NCBI GenBank assembly: GCA_010672585.1
Contig: JAAHGF010000008.1
Span: 1 to 64,000, forward strand
Direction: 5' to 3'
From: Okeania sp. SIO1I7
Lineage (GTDB): Bacteria > Cyanobacteriota > Cyanobacteriia > Cyanobacteriales > Microcoleaceae
DNA: 64,000 nucleotides
The position numbers and the translations under genes were made by a program. The notes beneath the pieces were generated by a model. That model did no database searches and had not been told where the DNA came from. It saw only the letters and a list, made by a program, of their open reading frames with translations. This document shows, piece by piece, positions 48,377 through 57,722 of the stretch; the first letter of the stretch is position 1; each line of letters opens with the position of its first letter.

Positions 48377-48465
48377 TTAGGGGTGTTCCATGAAGCATCC
48401 CTATTCTAGTTTTAGAAGATGTCAAAAAATGACGTTTTGTATCAGTTTAATGAAGCAGAAAAGAT

Positions 48466-49218
48466 TCAATCACTATAATTTCTGAGCCAAGAAACGGCAC
48501 TTTCTACATCAGTTACTTGTTTTCTATTAGGAAGAGGAGGGGGTTGGATCATTACTACTGGAATACCTAATTCCCGCGCCGCAATAATTTTTGCGTAGGT
48601 AGCATCGCCACCACTATTTTTACTAACGACCGCTTCAATCTTATATTTTTGTAAAAGCGATCGCTCTTCTAATAAGGAAAAAGGTCCACGTCTAGTCAAT
48701 AGTTTTCCTGGAGGTACTGGGGTATTCAGTGGAGGTGGGTCTATAGTCCGCATTAAAAACCAGAGATTTTGGAGATGAGCATAACTTGCTAATTCTTGAC
48801 GACCGATACTCAGAAATACCCGTTGAGCTAATTTTGGTAAAATTGCGATAACAGCTTCGTTATTTTCAACTTCCACCCAACGATCGCCTTCTGTTTTTTC
48901 CCATGGTGGGGAGATGAGCATCAAATGAGGAATATTCAATTCTGAACTGGCGATCGCTGCATTCCAAGAAATTTGAACGGCAAAAGGATGAGTTGCATCA
49001 ATTAGCAAATCTATTTTTTGCGCCTGTAGATATTCTGTTAAACCTGGCACACCACCAAAACTCCCTATTCTTGTATGGGTAGATTTTATCGAAGGTTGAC
49101 GAGTGCGACCTGCCAGAGAATTAATTACCTCTAACCCCGGTATTGTAGTAGCTAAAGCTGCCAGTTTCCATCCATTTCCAGTGCCTCCCAAAATCAGCAC
49201 TCGTTTTTGTGTTGTCAT
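48466..49218 (-). CDS. cobK: Precorrin-6A reductase (CobK/CbiJ)
   Basis: 250 residues. Known reaction: NADPH-dependent reduction of (cobalt-)precorrin-6A in the cobalamin ring pathway. Visible: N-terminal RVLILGGTGNGWKLA, IGSFGGVPGLTEYLQ, LLIDATHPFAVQISWNA (substrate site), FLSIGRQELASY, LLTRRGPFSLLEE and the C-terminal VVSKNSGGDATYAKIIAARE, which are all CobK landmarks. Cytoplasmic. No other cob genes adjacent, consistent with the scattered cobalamin genes of cyanobacteria. Starts at ATG 49218, 4 bp from a family A end. Confidence 0.93.
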   Translation of the reverse strand: MTTQKRVLILGGTGNGWKLAALATTIPGLEVINSLAGRTRQPSIKSTHTRIGSFGGVPGLTEYLQAQKIDLLIDATHPFAVQISWNAAIASSELNIPHLMLISPPWEKTEGDRWVEVENNEAVIAILPKLAQRVFLSIGRQELASYAHLQNLWFLMRTIDPPPLNTPVPPGKLLTRRGPFSLLEERSLLQKYKIEAVVSKNSGGDATYAKIIAARELGIPVVMIQPPPLPNRKQVTDVESAVSWLRNYSD

Positions 49219-49287
49219 GTTATATTATGTCCGGTTGAATACTTATAAATAATTAGGGTTTGCGTATGGAAAGTCTTTTTGCTGGGG

Positions 49288-49320
<33 letters not shown>

Positions 49321-49373
49321 GAAATGGGAATGAGCGAGGAGGTAGGAGTAAGAATTGTAAAAGTAGTGGGAGC

Positions 49374-49566
49374 ATCTTGCTCCCTTGCTGATATCTTGCT
49401 CCCTTGCTCGTATCTTGCTCGTATCTTGCTCGTATCTTGCTCCCTTGCTGATATCTTGCTCCCTTGCTGATATCTTGCTCCCTTGCTGATATCTTGCTCC
49501 CTTGCTGATATCTTGCTCCCTTGCTCATATCTTGCTCCCTTGCTGATATCTTGCTCCCTTGCTCAT
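49374..49566. repeat. 19-bp tandem repeat array
   Basis: About nine units of GATATCTTGCTCCCTTGCT with variants (CATATC, and shorter CGTATCTTGCT units) begin at a GGGAGCATCTTGCTCCC hairpin. Units abut directly, so there are no CRISPR spacers. The minus strand is open (repeats of SKGARYQQGSKI-like residues), but no start signals or domain support a gene. Confidence 0.85.
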
Positions 49567-49665
49567 ATTAAATCAATTCAAGACTATAAAATAAACAATT
49601 TCATCTCCCTATTCCCTATTCCCTCCCTATTCCCTGACTTATGCAAGAAGTCTATTGATATAAAC

Positions 49666-49754
49666 AGGACTTACGCAAAGGCACTATGTACAGAGTCCAA
49701 AGACTATTGGACAATAGTTTTGAGCGCTATATATAGCGTATCTGCGTAAGTCCT
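49666..49754. mobile_element. Family E MITE, 89 bp, inverted relative of 36340-36428
   Basis: AGGACTTACGCA ... TGCGTAAGTCCT ends; same length and core as the 36340 copy in the opposite orientation. It lies 18 bp after the kinase stop codon. Confidence 0.8.
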
Positions 49755-49771
49755 AATAAATTAACTATTAT

Positions 49772-51856
49772 TCAAGGATAATAACTATCAACAACTGGCA
49801 ATTCGATCGCAAATTCTGTACCCTGACCGACTACAGAATTACAGTAAAATTTTCCCTGGTGTTTTTCAACTATAATTTGATAACTTAAAGATAATCCTAA
49901 ACCCGTGCCTTTACCCACAGGTTTTGTTGTATAAAAAGGGTCAAATATGCGGTTTTTCACTTCTTCTGGTATTCCCATTCCATTATCAGTAATATGTATA
50001 GCTATCCAATCTTTATTGATAACTTTAGTCTTAATTTTAATATAGGGTTGAATATTACAAAATCGAGAATTTGATTGTTCCCAAGACATTTCTAAAGCAT
50101 CAATACCATTAGCTATAATATTCAGAAAAACTTGATTTACTTGACCTGCAAAACATCTGACTAATGGCAAATTACCATATTCTTTAATAATATTAATTTG
50201 GGGAAATCCGACCTTGGACTTGAGGCGACTTTGCAAAATTAGTAAAGTACTATCAATACCTTCGTGAATATCAACTTCTTTTTGCGGAGATTCATCGTGA
50301 CGGGAAAAATTTCGGAGGGATAAAACTATTTCTTTAATCCTTTTAGAACCTTCTTCCATGGAACCAAGCAAATTAGGAAAGTCTTCTTGGATAAATTCCA
50401 GGTCGATCGCCTCTTTGTTTTCTGTAATTTCATCTCCTGGTTCTGGATAATATTGATGATAAAGGTTGAGTAAATCTAATAATTGTTCAGCATAATTTCT
50501 AGCAGGTTCAATATTGCTGTAGATAAAGCTCACAGGATTATTTATTTCATGGGCAACTCCGGCAACTAACTGACCTAAACTCACCATTTTTTCATTCTGA
50601 ATTAATTGGGCTTGGGTTTCTTTTAATTTTTGAAGAGTTTGTTCAAGAGCGATATTTTTTTTTGTTAACTCTTGGGTTCTTTCCTCAACTTTTGTTTCTA
50701 AAACGTGACTGTAATCAGATAGTTGTTGATATGAGGTTTTTAACTGTTGAATCATTTGATTAAAAGTTTGGGCAAGGAAACCAATTTCATTTTTAGTTAT
50801 TACTGGTACTTTCTGGGTTAGATCCCCTGCACTTACTAATTTAGCTGTCTGAGCGATCGCTAGAATTGGTCGTACAATTTGACGACCCAATAACAACATA
50901 GCTATTGCCATGACTAAAGCTAATGTCAAACCAATTACCAAAATTGAACTAGCAAGATGACGAGCAGGTGCAAATGCTTCTGTTTGTTCTATTTCTGCTA
51001 ATAATGCTAAGTCTTGATATTCGAGCCACCGATAAACACCAATAACTGGTACTCCTCTATAATTTATATACAATCCTTGGCCATTCTTGCCATTAATAGC
51101 ATTATCAATACCTTTACTATTAATACCATCAGGAAATTCCTCTGAACCAAATTTTTTGGCTGAAACAAATACATTTCTCCTCGACAAACTACTACCAATA
51201 TTTCCTACTAAATAAGTTTCGGCTGTTTTTCCTAAACCTGCTTGCTCGCGAATAATACTATCAATTATGTCCAAGTTAAGATGGGTAGCAAACATTCCTA
51301 GCTGCTTACCATTTTCACTGAGAATAGGGATAGCAAAAGTAATCATAGGTTTACCTGTTTCAGCAGAGCGGTAAAAGTTGGAAATCAAATAATCTGTGGT
51401 AGATTTTGTTACTTCGCTATATTGAACTAAAGGTTGATATTTGCCTACTTGATTAGAATTACTGGAAACTAAAATTCTGCTACTTCTGGTTAAAATAAAA
51501 ATTTCTTGTAAGCTACTAAGATTAGTAGCAAAAGATGTTAAAGAAGTTTTTAGAAAAGCTTGAGATGATTCATATTCTGGAGTAGATTTTTTGCTTGTTA
51601 GTAGAATTTTTGCTTGGTTATTAATTTCTGGTAATTCGGCGATCGCTAAGATCTTTTGACGTCGATCTAATATCCAACGATTAAGTTCATTTTCTTTAAT
51701 TTTGGCAGCAAAACTAAGACGCTCGAAAAGGGATTCTTTTAAAGATGTTCGTGCTTGACTAAATGTTGTATACCCAACAATTGATATTGTTATCAACGAC
51801 AATATTAAAAAAGAGCCCACAATCTGAATTAGGAGGCTTTTTTTCCAGAAATACAT
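49772..51856 (-). CDS. Membrane-bound hybrid-free sensor histidine kinase with dCache and HAMP domains
   Basis: 694 residues. TM1 at ~8-30; extracytoplasmic dCache domain ~35-300 (ETGKPMITFAIPILSENGKQ, GKTAETYLVG, LYINYRGVPVIGVYRW); TM2 ~305-328; HAMP ~330-385; coiled coil ~385-440. HisKA H-box is SLGQLVAGVAHEINNPVSFI with the phospho-acceptor His; N-box QVFLNIIANGIDAL; G1 ITDNGMGI; F-box FDPFYTTKP; G2 GKGTGLGLSLS. All catalytic motifs are intact. No receiver domain or adjacent response regulator. It starts 38 bp after a solute-binding lipoprotein gene on the same strand, so they are likely cotranscribed; that protein may present a ligand to the dCache domain (inference). Confidence 0.93.
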   Translation of the reverse strand: MYFWKKSLLIQIVGSFLILSLITISIVGYTTFSQARTSLKESLFERLSFAAKIKENELNRWILDRRQKILAIAELPEINNQAKILLTSKKSTPEYESSQAFLKTSLTSFATNLSSLQEIFILTRSSRILVSSNSNQVGKYQPLVQYSEVTKSTTDYLISNFYRSAETGKPMITFAIPILSENGKQLGMFATHLNLDIIDSIIREQAGLGKTAETYLVGNIGSSLSRRNVFVSAKKFGSEEFPDGINSKGIDNAINGKNGQGLYINYRGVPVIGVYRWLEYQDLALLAEIEQTEAFAPARHLASSILVIGLTLALVMAIAMLLLGRQIVRPILAIAQTAKLVSAGDLTQKVPVITKNEIGFLAQTFNQMIQQLKTSYQQLSDYSHVLETKVEERTQELTKKNIALEQTLQKLKETQAQLIQNEKMVSLGQLVAGVAHEINNPVSFIYSNIEPARNYAEQLLDLLNLYHQYYPEPGDEITENKEAIDLEFIQEDFPNLLGSMEEGSKRIKEIVLSLRNFSRHDESPQKEVDIHEGIDSTLLILQSRLKSKVGFPQINIIKEYGNLPLVRCFAGQVNQVFLNIIANGIDALEMSWEQSNSRFCNIQPYIKIKTKVINKDWIAIHITDNGMGIPEEVKNRIFDPFYTTKPVGKGTGLGLSLSYQIIVEKHQGKFYCNSVVGQGTEFAIELPVVDSYYP

Positions 51857-51894
51857 GACTTAACATCCTCATTTTTGACTTTGCCATATTATCT

Positions 51895-53289
51895 TTATTG
51901 CCGAGTTTCCCACTGAGAAAATATTTCTGTAATTCGCTCAATAGCTATATCGGTTACTTCAGTTGACGATAAACCTTCTATTAAAATTTGTCGCATTGCC
52001 TTACCCCAAATATTTTCTGAATATACTTGAGAATAAGCAGGACTAATAGAATTGTTGAATAAACGAGTTTGATTTGCAGTCAACTGTTGAGATGCTACAG
52101 AAATGTGAGGGTCTTTTGTATCGCTCCAAAATGGGTCTTCCCAAAGTTGAGGCATAATTGGAAAATAGCGACCTCTGGCACCTTTAATATAAGGTCCTAA
52201 ATTTTCTGGTTGTACTAAATATGATAAAAATTCTTTTGCCAATTTGGGGTGAGCAGAAGATGTAAAAATTACAGGTTGTTTGATAGATACTAAAGATATA
52301 GGTTTTGTTCCATTAGGATTATTGGGAAAGTCAATAGTTCTCATTTGATTCAAGTAAATTTCTTTATCTTCTTGCTGGGAACTAGGAATCGACATACTTG
52401 GATTAATTGTCATTAAACTATTGCGATTGAGGAAATTAGTATTATTATCAGAATTGCGCCAATTAACCGCATTAGGTGGAACATACCCATTTTTATAAAA
52501 GCTAGTGTACCATTCTAAAATATCAATAATTTTTTGTCTGAATTCTGGTTTATCTATTTGTAGTTTGCCCTGTTCATCTACTATTTGTAAATTGTTAGCC
52601 TCCAAAATTTGTTCAAAGACAGTAGAAGTATCTGTAGCATCAATAGACATAGGTAAACCTAAACCATAAATATTATTTTTCCCTTGCTTACGTAAATTTT
52701 TTTGCGCATTTTGCCAAAACTGCCAAAACTCATCCCAATTTTTTGGTATTTCTTCTTCCAAATTTGCCTCACGAATTAAATCATACCAGTAGTGAATATG
52801 GATGCCTTGCTGCATTATTGGCACTGAATAATTAGAAGATTTAGACTCAACATTGTTGTATAAATAAACAGACTTCAAAACACTATCGCTGTATAAATTT
52901 TTGACAGGTTCAATTACATCTGAAACATCTACTAATTTACCCTCCCAAGCCCATTGAGGAATCAAAGTAAATTCTCCTATCTGAGAAAAAAATATATCCG
53001 GTGGTTTACCTGCTGCTAGAGCATCATTACCTGCTGCTAAAATGTCATCTGTACTAAAAAACGAAATTTCAACTTTTTTGTTAGTTTTTTCCTGCCAATT
53101 AGCAATAACTTTTTGTAGAGCTTCATCTTGCTCTGGGTAAAATCCTCGATTCCACCAAATTGTTAAAACTCGATCTGACTGAGATTTTTGGACAGAATTT
53201 TGAGGCTGACTTGCACTACAAGTTACTAAGATAAAACTAAGTATAAATAACAAAATTATTGCTAAAAATTTATGTCTAATAATTATCAT
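51895..53289 (-). CDS. ABC-type solute-binding lipoprotein, copy 1 (kinase-proximal)
   Basis: 464 residues. Lipobox FILVTC after a hydrophobic signal. Family 1 (sugar-type) solute-binding fold: LTIWWNRGFYPEQDEALQKV, PPDIFFSQIGEFTLIPQWAW, NWDEFWQFWQNAQKN, GARGRYFPIMPQLWEDPFWS, and a C-terminal IAIERITEIFSQWE helix. Such proteins normally deliver sugars or oligosaccharides to a permease; none is present. It is immediately upstream of the dCache histidine kinase. Copy 2 is very similar (GLSSTEVTDIAIERITEIFS is identical in both). Confidence 0.88.
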   Translation of the reverse strand: MIIIRHKFLAIILLFILSFILVTCSASQPQNSVQKSQSDRVLTIWWNRGFYPEQDEALQKVIANWQEKTNKKVEISFFSTDDILAAGNDALAAGKPPDIFFSQIGEFTLIPQWAWEGKLVDVSDVIEPVKNLYSDSVLKSVYLYNNVESKSSNYSVPIMQQGIHIHYWYDLIREANLEEEIPKNWDEFWQFWQNAQKNLRKQGKNNIYGLGLPMSIDATDTSTVFEQILEANNLQIVDEQGKLQIDKPEFRQKIIDILEWYTSFYKNGYVPPNAVNWRNSDNNTNFLNRNSLMTINPSMSIPSSQQEDKEIYLNQMRTIDFPNNPNGTKPISLVSIKQPVIFTSSAHPKLAKEFLSYLVQPENLGPYIKGARGRYFPIMPQLWEDPFWSDTKDPHISVASQQLTANQTRLFNNSISPAYSQVYSENIWGKAMRQILIEGLSSTEVTDIAIERITEIFSQWETRQ

Positions 53290-53777
53290 CGGGTTTAAAA
53301 ATTATTCTTTTTTATTATACCAATTCACTTGAAAAATGTTACAAATGGTTTCAAACTATATATGTGAAATAATTTCCTGAAACTCGTGTGATACCAATTT
53401 TATAAATTTTTGCTACAAATAGTTAGGCTATTTCTTAGGAGTCAGTCCTCAGGAGTCAGGAGTCGTATGGGAATAGTTTCAATAGCAGTTTTGAGCTAAT
53501 AAATTCTATTTTTCTCTTGGTACGCGTTCCCTCTCTTGGTCAGCATTCCCTTGCGTCTGACGCCGACGCGGGGTCTGACCGCTTGCGACTGGCGTCGTCG
53601 CGGGGTCGCACCGCTTTGTCAAAGGGAGACCTCCTGCATTTGTATTTTTCTCACGCTTATTATTCGTAACATTCTTTTTTCAAAATGGTATAACTCGCGA
53701 ATTCCCCCTACTGAACGGGTAAAAGTTATGAGTCTATAAAATCATAATGCATGACTTTTGAATTCCGTGAAACGATA
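53290..53777. other. Gap between solute-binding copies 1 and 2, with G/C-rich repeat
   Basis: About 53517-53625 is G/C-rich (CCCTCTCTTGGTCAGC, GGCGTCGTCGCGGGGTCGCA) and matches part of 59515-59575. The plus ORF at 53536 is repeat-derived. No gene. Confidence 0.55.
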
Positions 53778-55342
53778 TTACCACTGAGAAAAGATTTCTG
53801 TAATTCGCTCAATAGCTATATCGGTTACTTCAGTTGACGATAAACCTTCAATTAAAATTTGTTTCATCGCTTCAGCCCAAATCTTGTCTGAATTTATTTG
53901 AGAATAACTGGGGTTAATAGAATTCTCAAATAAACGAGTTTTATATTCGGTAAATTGTTTAGATGCTACAGAAATATGAGGGTCTTTTGTATTGCTCCAG
54001 AATGGGTCTTGCCATAGTTGAGCCATAATTGGAAAATAGCGACCTTTTGCACCTTTAATATAAGCTCCTAAATTATCTGGTTTTATTAAATATGATAAAA
54101 ATTCTTTTGCCAATTTGGGATTAGCGGAGGATGTAAAAATTACAGGTTTTTTGATAGATACTAAAGATATAGGTTTTGCTCCATTAGGATTATTGGGAAA
54201 CTCGATAGTTTTAATTTTATTCAAGTAAATTTCTTCATCTTCCTTTTGGGAACCAGGAATTGACATAGTTGCATTAATTGTCATTAATATATTGCGGTTG
54301 AGGAAATCAGAATTATTATCTGAATTGAGCCAATTAACTGCATTAGGTGGCACATATCCATTTTTATAAAAGCTGGTGTACCAATCTAAAATTTCAATAA
54401 TTTTCTGTCTTACTGCTGGTTTATCTATTTGTAATTTCCCCTGTCGATCGACAATTTGTAGATTATTAGCTGCCAAAATTTGTTCAAATACAACATTAGT
54501 ATCTGTACTATAAATAGACATAGGTAAACCCAAAGTAAGCATTCAGCCGTCAGCAATCAGCTATCAGCTATTGCTTTTAGTTTAAGATAAAAGCTTTATT
54601 AATTCTCTTACTACAAAAGTTGGCTCCTTTGCCATCAAAGTCTATATTAATTTAAGTACTGTCTTTAAGGAGAGAGTATTGTTGCTGATAACTGACAGCT
54701 AATAGCTGAATGCTTACAACCCAAACCATAAATCTTATTGTCATTTTTTTGAGATAAAGCTTTTTGTGCATTTTGCCAATACTGCCAAAATTCATCCCAT
54801 TTTTCTGGGATTTTCTCTGTCAAACCAGCCTTAAGTATTAGATCGTTCCAGTAGTGAATATGTATGCCTTGCTGCATTATTGGTACCGCATAATTAGAAA
54901 ATTTAGATTCAATATTGTTGTACAAATAAGCAGACTTCAGAGCAGTATCACTATAGAAATTTTTTACAGGTTTAATTACATCTGAAACATCTACTAATTT
55001 TCCCTGCCAGGCCCATTGCGGAATCAAAGTATATTCTGCTCTTTCAGAGAAGAGAATATCGGGAGGTTTATCTACTGCTAAAGCATCAATAATTACTTGT
55101 AAAATATCATCCTCACTGAAAAATAAAAGCTCAACCTTTTTGTTAGTTTTTTCTTGCCACTCAGCAACTACTTTTTTTAGAGCTTCATCTTGTTCTGGAT
55201 AGTATCCCCGATTCCACCAAATTGTTAAAATTGGATATGACTGAACTTTTTGCAGAGAATTTTGAGTTTGATTAGAGCTACAAGTAAGTAATATTAAACT
55301 GAGTATAAATAACCCAATTAGTCTGAATAATTGACGTCTCAT
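53778..55342 (-). pseudogene. ABC-type solute-binding lipoprotein, copy 2, interrupted by a MITE
   Basis: The N-terminal half (55342-54726) and C-terminal half (54526-53778) are a clean match to copy 1 on either side of a 183-bp family H element. The broken codons are KIYGLG | LPMSIYSTDTN; copy 1 reads IYGLGLPMSIDATDTS. Removing the element and one 8-bp duplicate leaves 1374 bp, a whole number of codons, i.e. 457 residues with no other lesion. It has the same lipobox (LILLTC) and WWNRGYYPEQDEALKKV motif. The insertion is therefore recent. Confidence 0.92.
54535..54717. mobile_element. Family H MITE, 183 bp, inside solute-binding copy 2
   Basis: Ends GTAAGCATTCAGC and GCTGAATGCTTAC, flanked by AACCCAAA at 54527-54534 and 54718-54725. 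Interior carries TTAGTTTAAGATAAAAGC and AAAAGTTGGCTCCTTTG, shared with 55409-55592. Confidence 0.92.
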
Positions 55343-55408
55343 AATAATGTTTTTTTCTCAGATATTTCAGTTCAAATTTTAACTTGGTAATTTTTAGTTA
55401 ATAATTGG

Positions 55409-55592
55409 GTAAGCATTTCCTCCGGAATGCTGCGCAAACAGCAACAAGAGTCTCTCATATAGGACAGTTTTTAAATTAATTTAGATATTAAAGGCAAAGG
55501 AGCCAACTTTTGCAGTAAGACAATTAATAAAAGCTTTTATCCTAAACTAAAAATAATAGCTGATAGCTGATAGCTGACGGCTGAATGCTTAC
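55409..55592. mobile_element. Family H MITE, 184 bp
   Basis: Ends GTAAGCATTTCCTCCGG and GGCTGAATGCTTAC. It abuts the stop codon of solute-binding copy 3. No clear 8-bp target duplication here. Shares AGGAGCCAACTTTTGCAGTA with the copy at 54535. Confidence 0.8.
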
Positions 55593-56975
55593 TTACCATT
55601 GAGCAAATATTTCTTGTATTTTAGCAATTGCTTCATCAGTAGCACCTTCTATTGATAATCCATCAACAATTACCCGTTCAATTGCTTTGCCCCAAACATT
55701 TTCTGATAATACTTGAGAGTAAGCAGGATTAACTACATAATTAAACGGTCGAGTAACACCTTCTTGATATTGTTTAACTGCCACAGAAATATGGGGATCG
55801 CTATTGTCTTGCCAAAATTTATCTGATAATAATTGTGGCATTACTGGGAAATATCTTCCTCCTGAAAGTTGCAAATATTCACTTATGTTTTCTGGGCGAA
55901 TAAAAAAGGATAAAAAATTCTTAGCTTGCTCTAAATTAGAGGATGATTGAAAAGTAAGTATTTGTTTAACAGATACTAGGTATTTTGGTGGTTCTCCATC
56001 CGGTTCATCAGGAAATTCAATTGTTTGAATTTGGTTTTGGTAAACTTCTGTATCTTGTCTTTGCGAAGTAGGAATTGATAAAGTAGGATTAACTACCATT
56101 AACAAATTATGATTCAGAAAATTAACGTTATTATCTATTGCTGCCCATTGAACTGAATCTGGAGGTATATATCCATCTTTATAAAGATTAGTAATCCAAT
56201 TTAAGACTGTAATTATTCCTTGGCGGACTTCGGGTTTATCTACTTGCAGTTTTCCATTTTTATCTAATAAATTAACATCATAAACTTCTAAAATTTGTTC
56301 AAATTCATAAAAGTTATCTACAGAAGCAGCAGACATAGTTAAACCAATGCCATAAATTTCTGATTGATCTTTTTGACGAATTGTCTTTTGAGCATTTTGC
56401 CAAAATTGCCAAAACTTATCCCATTCATTAGGTATATCTGACTTTTTTAAATTAATTTTTTCGAGCAAATCTTGCCAATAATGGATATGTATAGTTTGTT
56501 GCTGGATTGGCACTGCATAATAACTACGTTTTTTAGCTACATTATTGTTTAGATAAACAGATGCAAGAGCTGTTTCAGTGTAAAGAGATTTAACAGGTTC
56601 AATCACATCAGAAACATCTGCTAATTTATCTTCCCATGCCAGACGAGGACTTATACCAAATTCTAGCTCATAATTATAAACAATATCTGGAGGTTTTTCT
56701 GCCGTTACAGCCTCAAGAAGAGTTATTTTTAAACTTTCATTATCGTTGAAGAAAAGAAGTTCAACAGGATAACCACTTTTTTTCTCCCACTGAGCAACTA
56801 TTTGTTTAATGGCTTCATCTTCTTCAGGATAGAAACCTCTTGTCCACCAGATTGTTAATGGAGTTGTTTCTAGTAAAGGTGTTTTTTGAGAGTCTAATTT
56901 AGCAGATTGATTGGCACAGGTTACTATAAATAAGCTGACTATAACCAAGATAAATATAAACAATTTTTTGTTCAT
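55593..56975 (-). CDS. ABC-type solute-binding lipoprotein, copy 3
   Basis: 460 residues from the ATG at 56975, which opens directly onto the signal KKLFIFILVIVSLFIVTC with lipobox; an upstream start at 57056 would place an unlikely 27-residue extension before it. Motifs parallel copies 1 and 2: LTIWWTRGFYPEEDEAIKQI, PPDIVYNYELEF, NEWDKFWQFWQNAQK, GGRYFPVMPQLLSDKFW, and C-terminal AIAKIQEIFAQW. It is more divergent than copy 1 is from copy 2, so likely the older duplicate. No ABC permease or ATPase in the window; the next gene in line after copies 2 and 1 is the histidine kinase. Confidence 0.88.
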   Translation of the reverse strand: MNKKLFIFILVIVSLFIVTCANQSAKLDSQKTPLLETTPLTIWWTRGFYPEEDEAIKQIVAQWEKKSGYPVELLFFNDNESLKITLLEAVTAEKPPDIVYNYELEFGISPRLAWEDKLADVSDVIEPVKSLYTETALASVYLNNNVAKKRSYYAVPIQQQTIHIHYWQDLLEKINLKKSDIPNEWDKFWQFWQNAQKTIRQKDQSEIYGIGLTMSAASVDNFYEFEQILEVYDVNLLDKNGKLQVDKPEVRQGIITVLNWITNLYKDGYIPPDSVQWAAIDNNVNFLNHNLLMVVNPTLSIPTSQRQDTEVYQNQIQTIEFPDEPDGEPPKYLVSVKQILTFQSSSNLEQAKNFLSFFIRPENISEYLQLSGGRYFPVMPQLLSDKFWQDNSDPHISVAVKQYQEGVTRPFNYVVNPAYSQVLSENVWGKAIERVIVDGLSIEGATDEAIAKIQEIFAQW

Positions 56976-57162
56976 TTTTTTTTGATTAGTTATTATATTT
57001 TTGGCAGAATGAATAAGGAATAAAAAAGCAATTGATAAATTTCCAAGAACGAGCATTAAAATTTAGTATAAGTTAAATGAATACTTGCTTCATTCATTTT
57101 TATTGCCCTCGAACTGACCGCTAATAGCTGTTTGCGCAGCATTCCGCAGGAAATGCTTACCG

Positions 57163-57693
57163 AATAATTAATAATTAATAATTAATAATTAATAATTAAA
57201 TCATTCTGGTTTAAAGCCTCCCCTTTTAAGGGGAAAAAAGCGGTCGTTAGCGCAGCTTCCCGTAGGGTGGGATGGCGAGGTCCCCTCGCCATATCCAATC
57301 GACCAAGACAGCGGTCGTTTGCGGAGCATTCCGTAGGATGGGATGGCGTTTTGCTCCGCAACATATAAAGCGGAGTGGCTCTCCTCGCCATATCCAATTG
57401 ACCAAGAGAAGAAATAATGTAAGCATTCAGCATTCAGCATTCAGCATTCAGCATTCAGCTTTTGAACATATTCAAGAAATTACTAAGGTTAGCTGAAGAC
57501 ATTTTTTTTATAAGTTTTAATTCTCCTTGGAGACTAATTCCTCTTTTGAGCTGATAATGAGCTAATAACTCATAGCTGATAGCTGATAGCTGACGGCTGA
57601 ATGCTTACGAAATAATATTTCCTGATCTTCAATTCCGTAACGGTTAAAACCCGAGGTAATTATCAATTATCCATTATCAATTATCAATTAATG
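57163..57693 (+). repeat. Family B repeat interrupted by a family H MITE
   Basis: Left part 57163-57418 has the TTAATAATTAA arm, CCTTTTAAGGGG core and two GCGGTCG / CCATATCCAATCGACCAAG modules. Right part 57609-57693 has ATTTCCTGAT, CAATTCCGTAACGGTTAAAACC and the ATTATCCATTA arm. Joining them restores the order of intact copies. Confidence 0.8.
57419..57608. mobile_element. Family H MITE, 190 bp, nested in a family B repeat
   Basis: Ends GTAAGCATTCAGC and GCTGAATGCTTAC with GAAATAAT on both sides (57411-57418, 57609-57616). Near the left end CATTCAG is tandemly repeated five times. It must be younger than the family B copy it splits. Confidence 0.9.
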
Positions 57694-57722
57694 AACTGTT
57701 TTCTAGTATGAAGTAGATAATT

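Larger units (their letters stand above)
56976..57722. other. Repeat-filled gap between lnt and solute-binding copy 3
   Basis: A single family H end lies at about 57122-57160 (GCAGCATTCCGCAGGAAATGCTTAC). A family B element covers 57163-57693 and is interrupted by a complete family H MITE. ORFs at 57182, 57201 and 57272 are repeat translations. Confidence 0.65.

Noticed and set aside
49374-49566. Regular short repeats, possible CRISPR array
   Set aside because: 19-bp units abut directly with no spacers and no cas genes are near; it is a minisatellite.
51895-56975. Sugar ABC transporter operon
   Set aside because: Only binding proteins are present; no permease or ATPase gene lies in the window.
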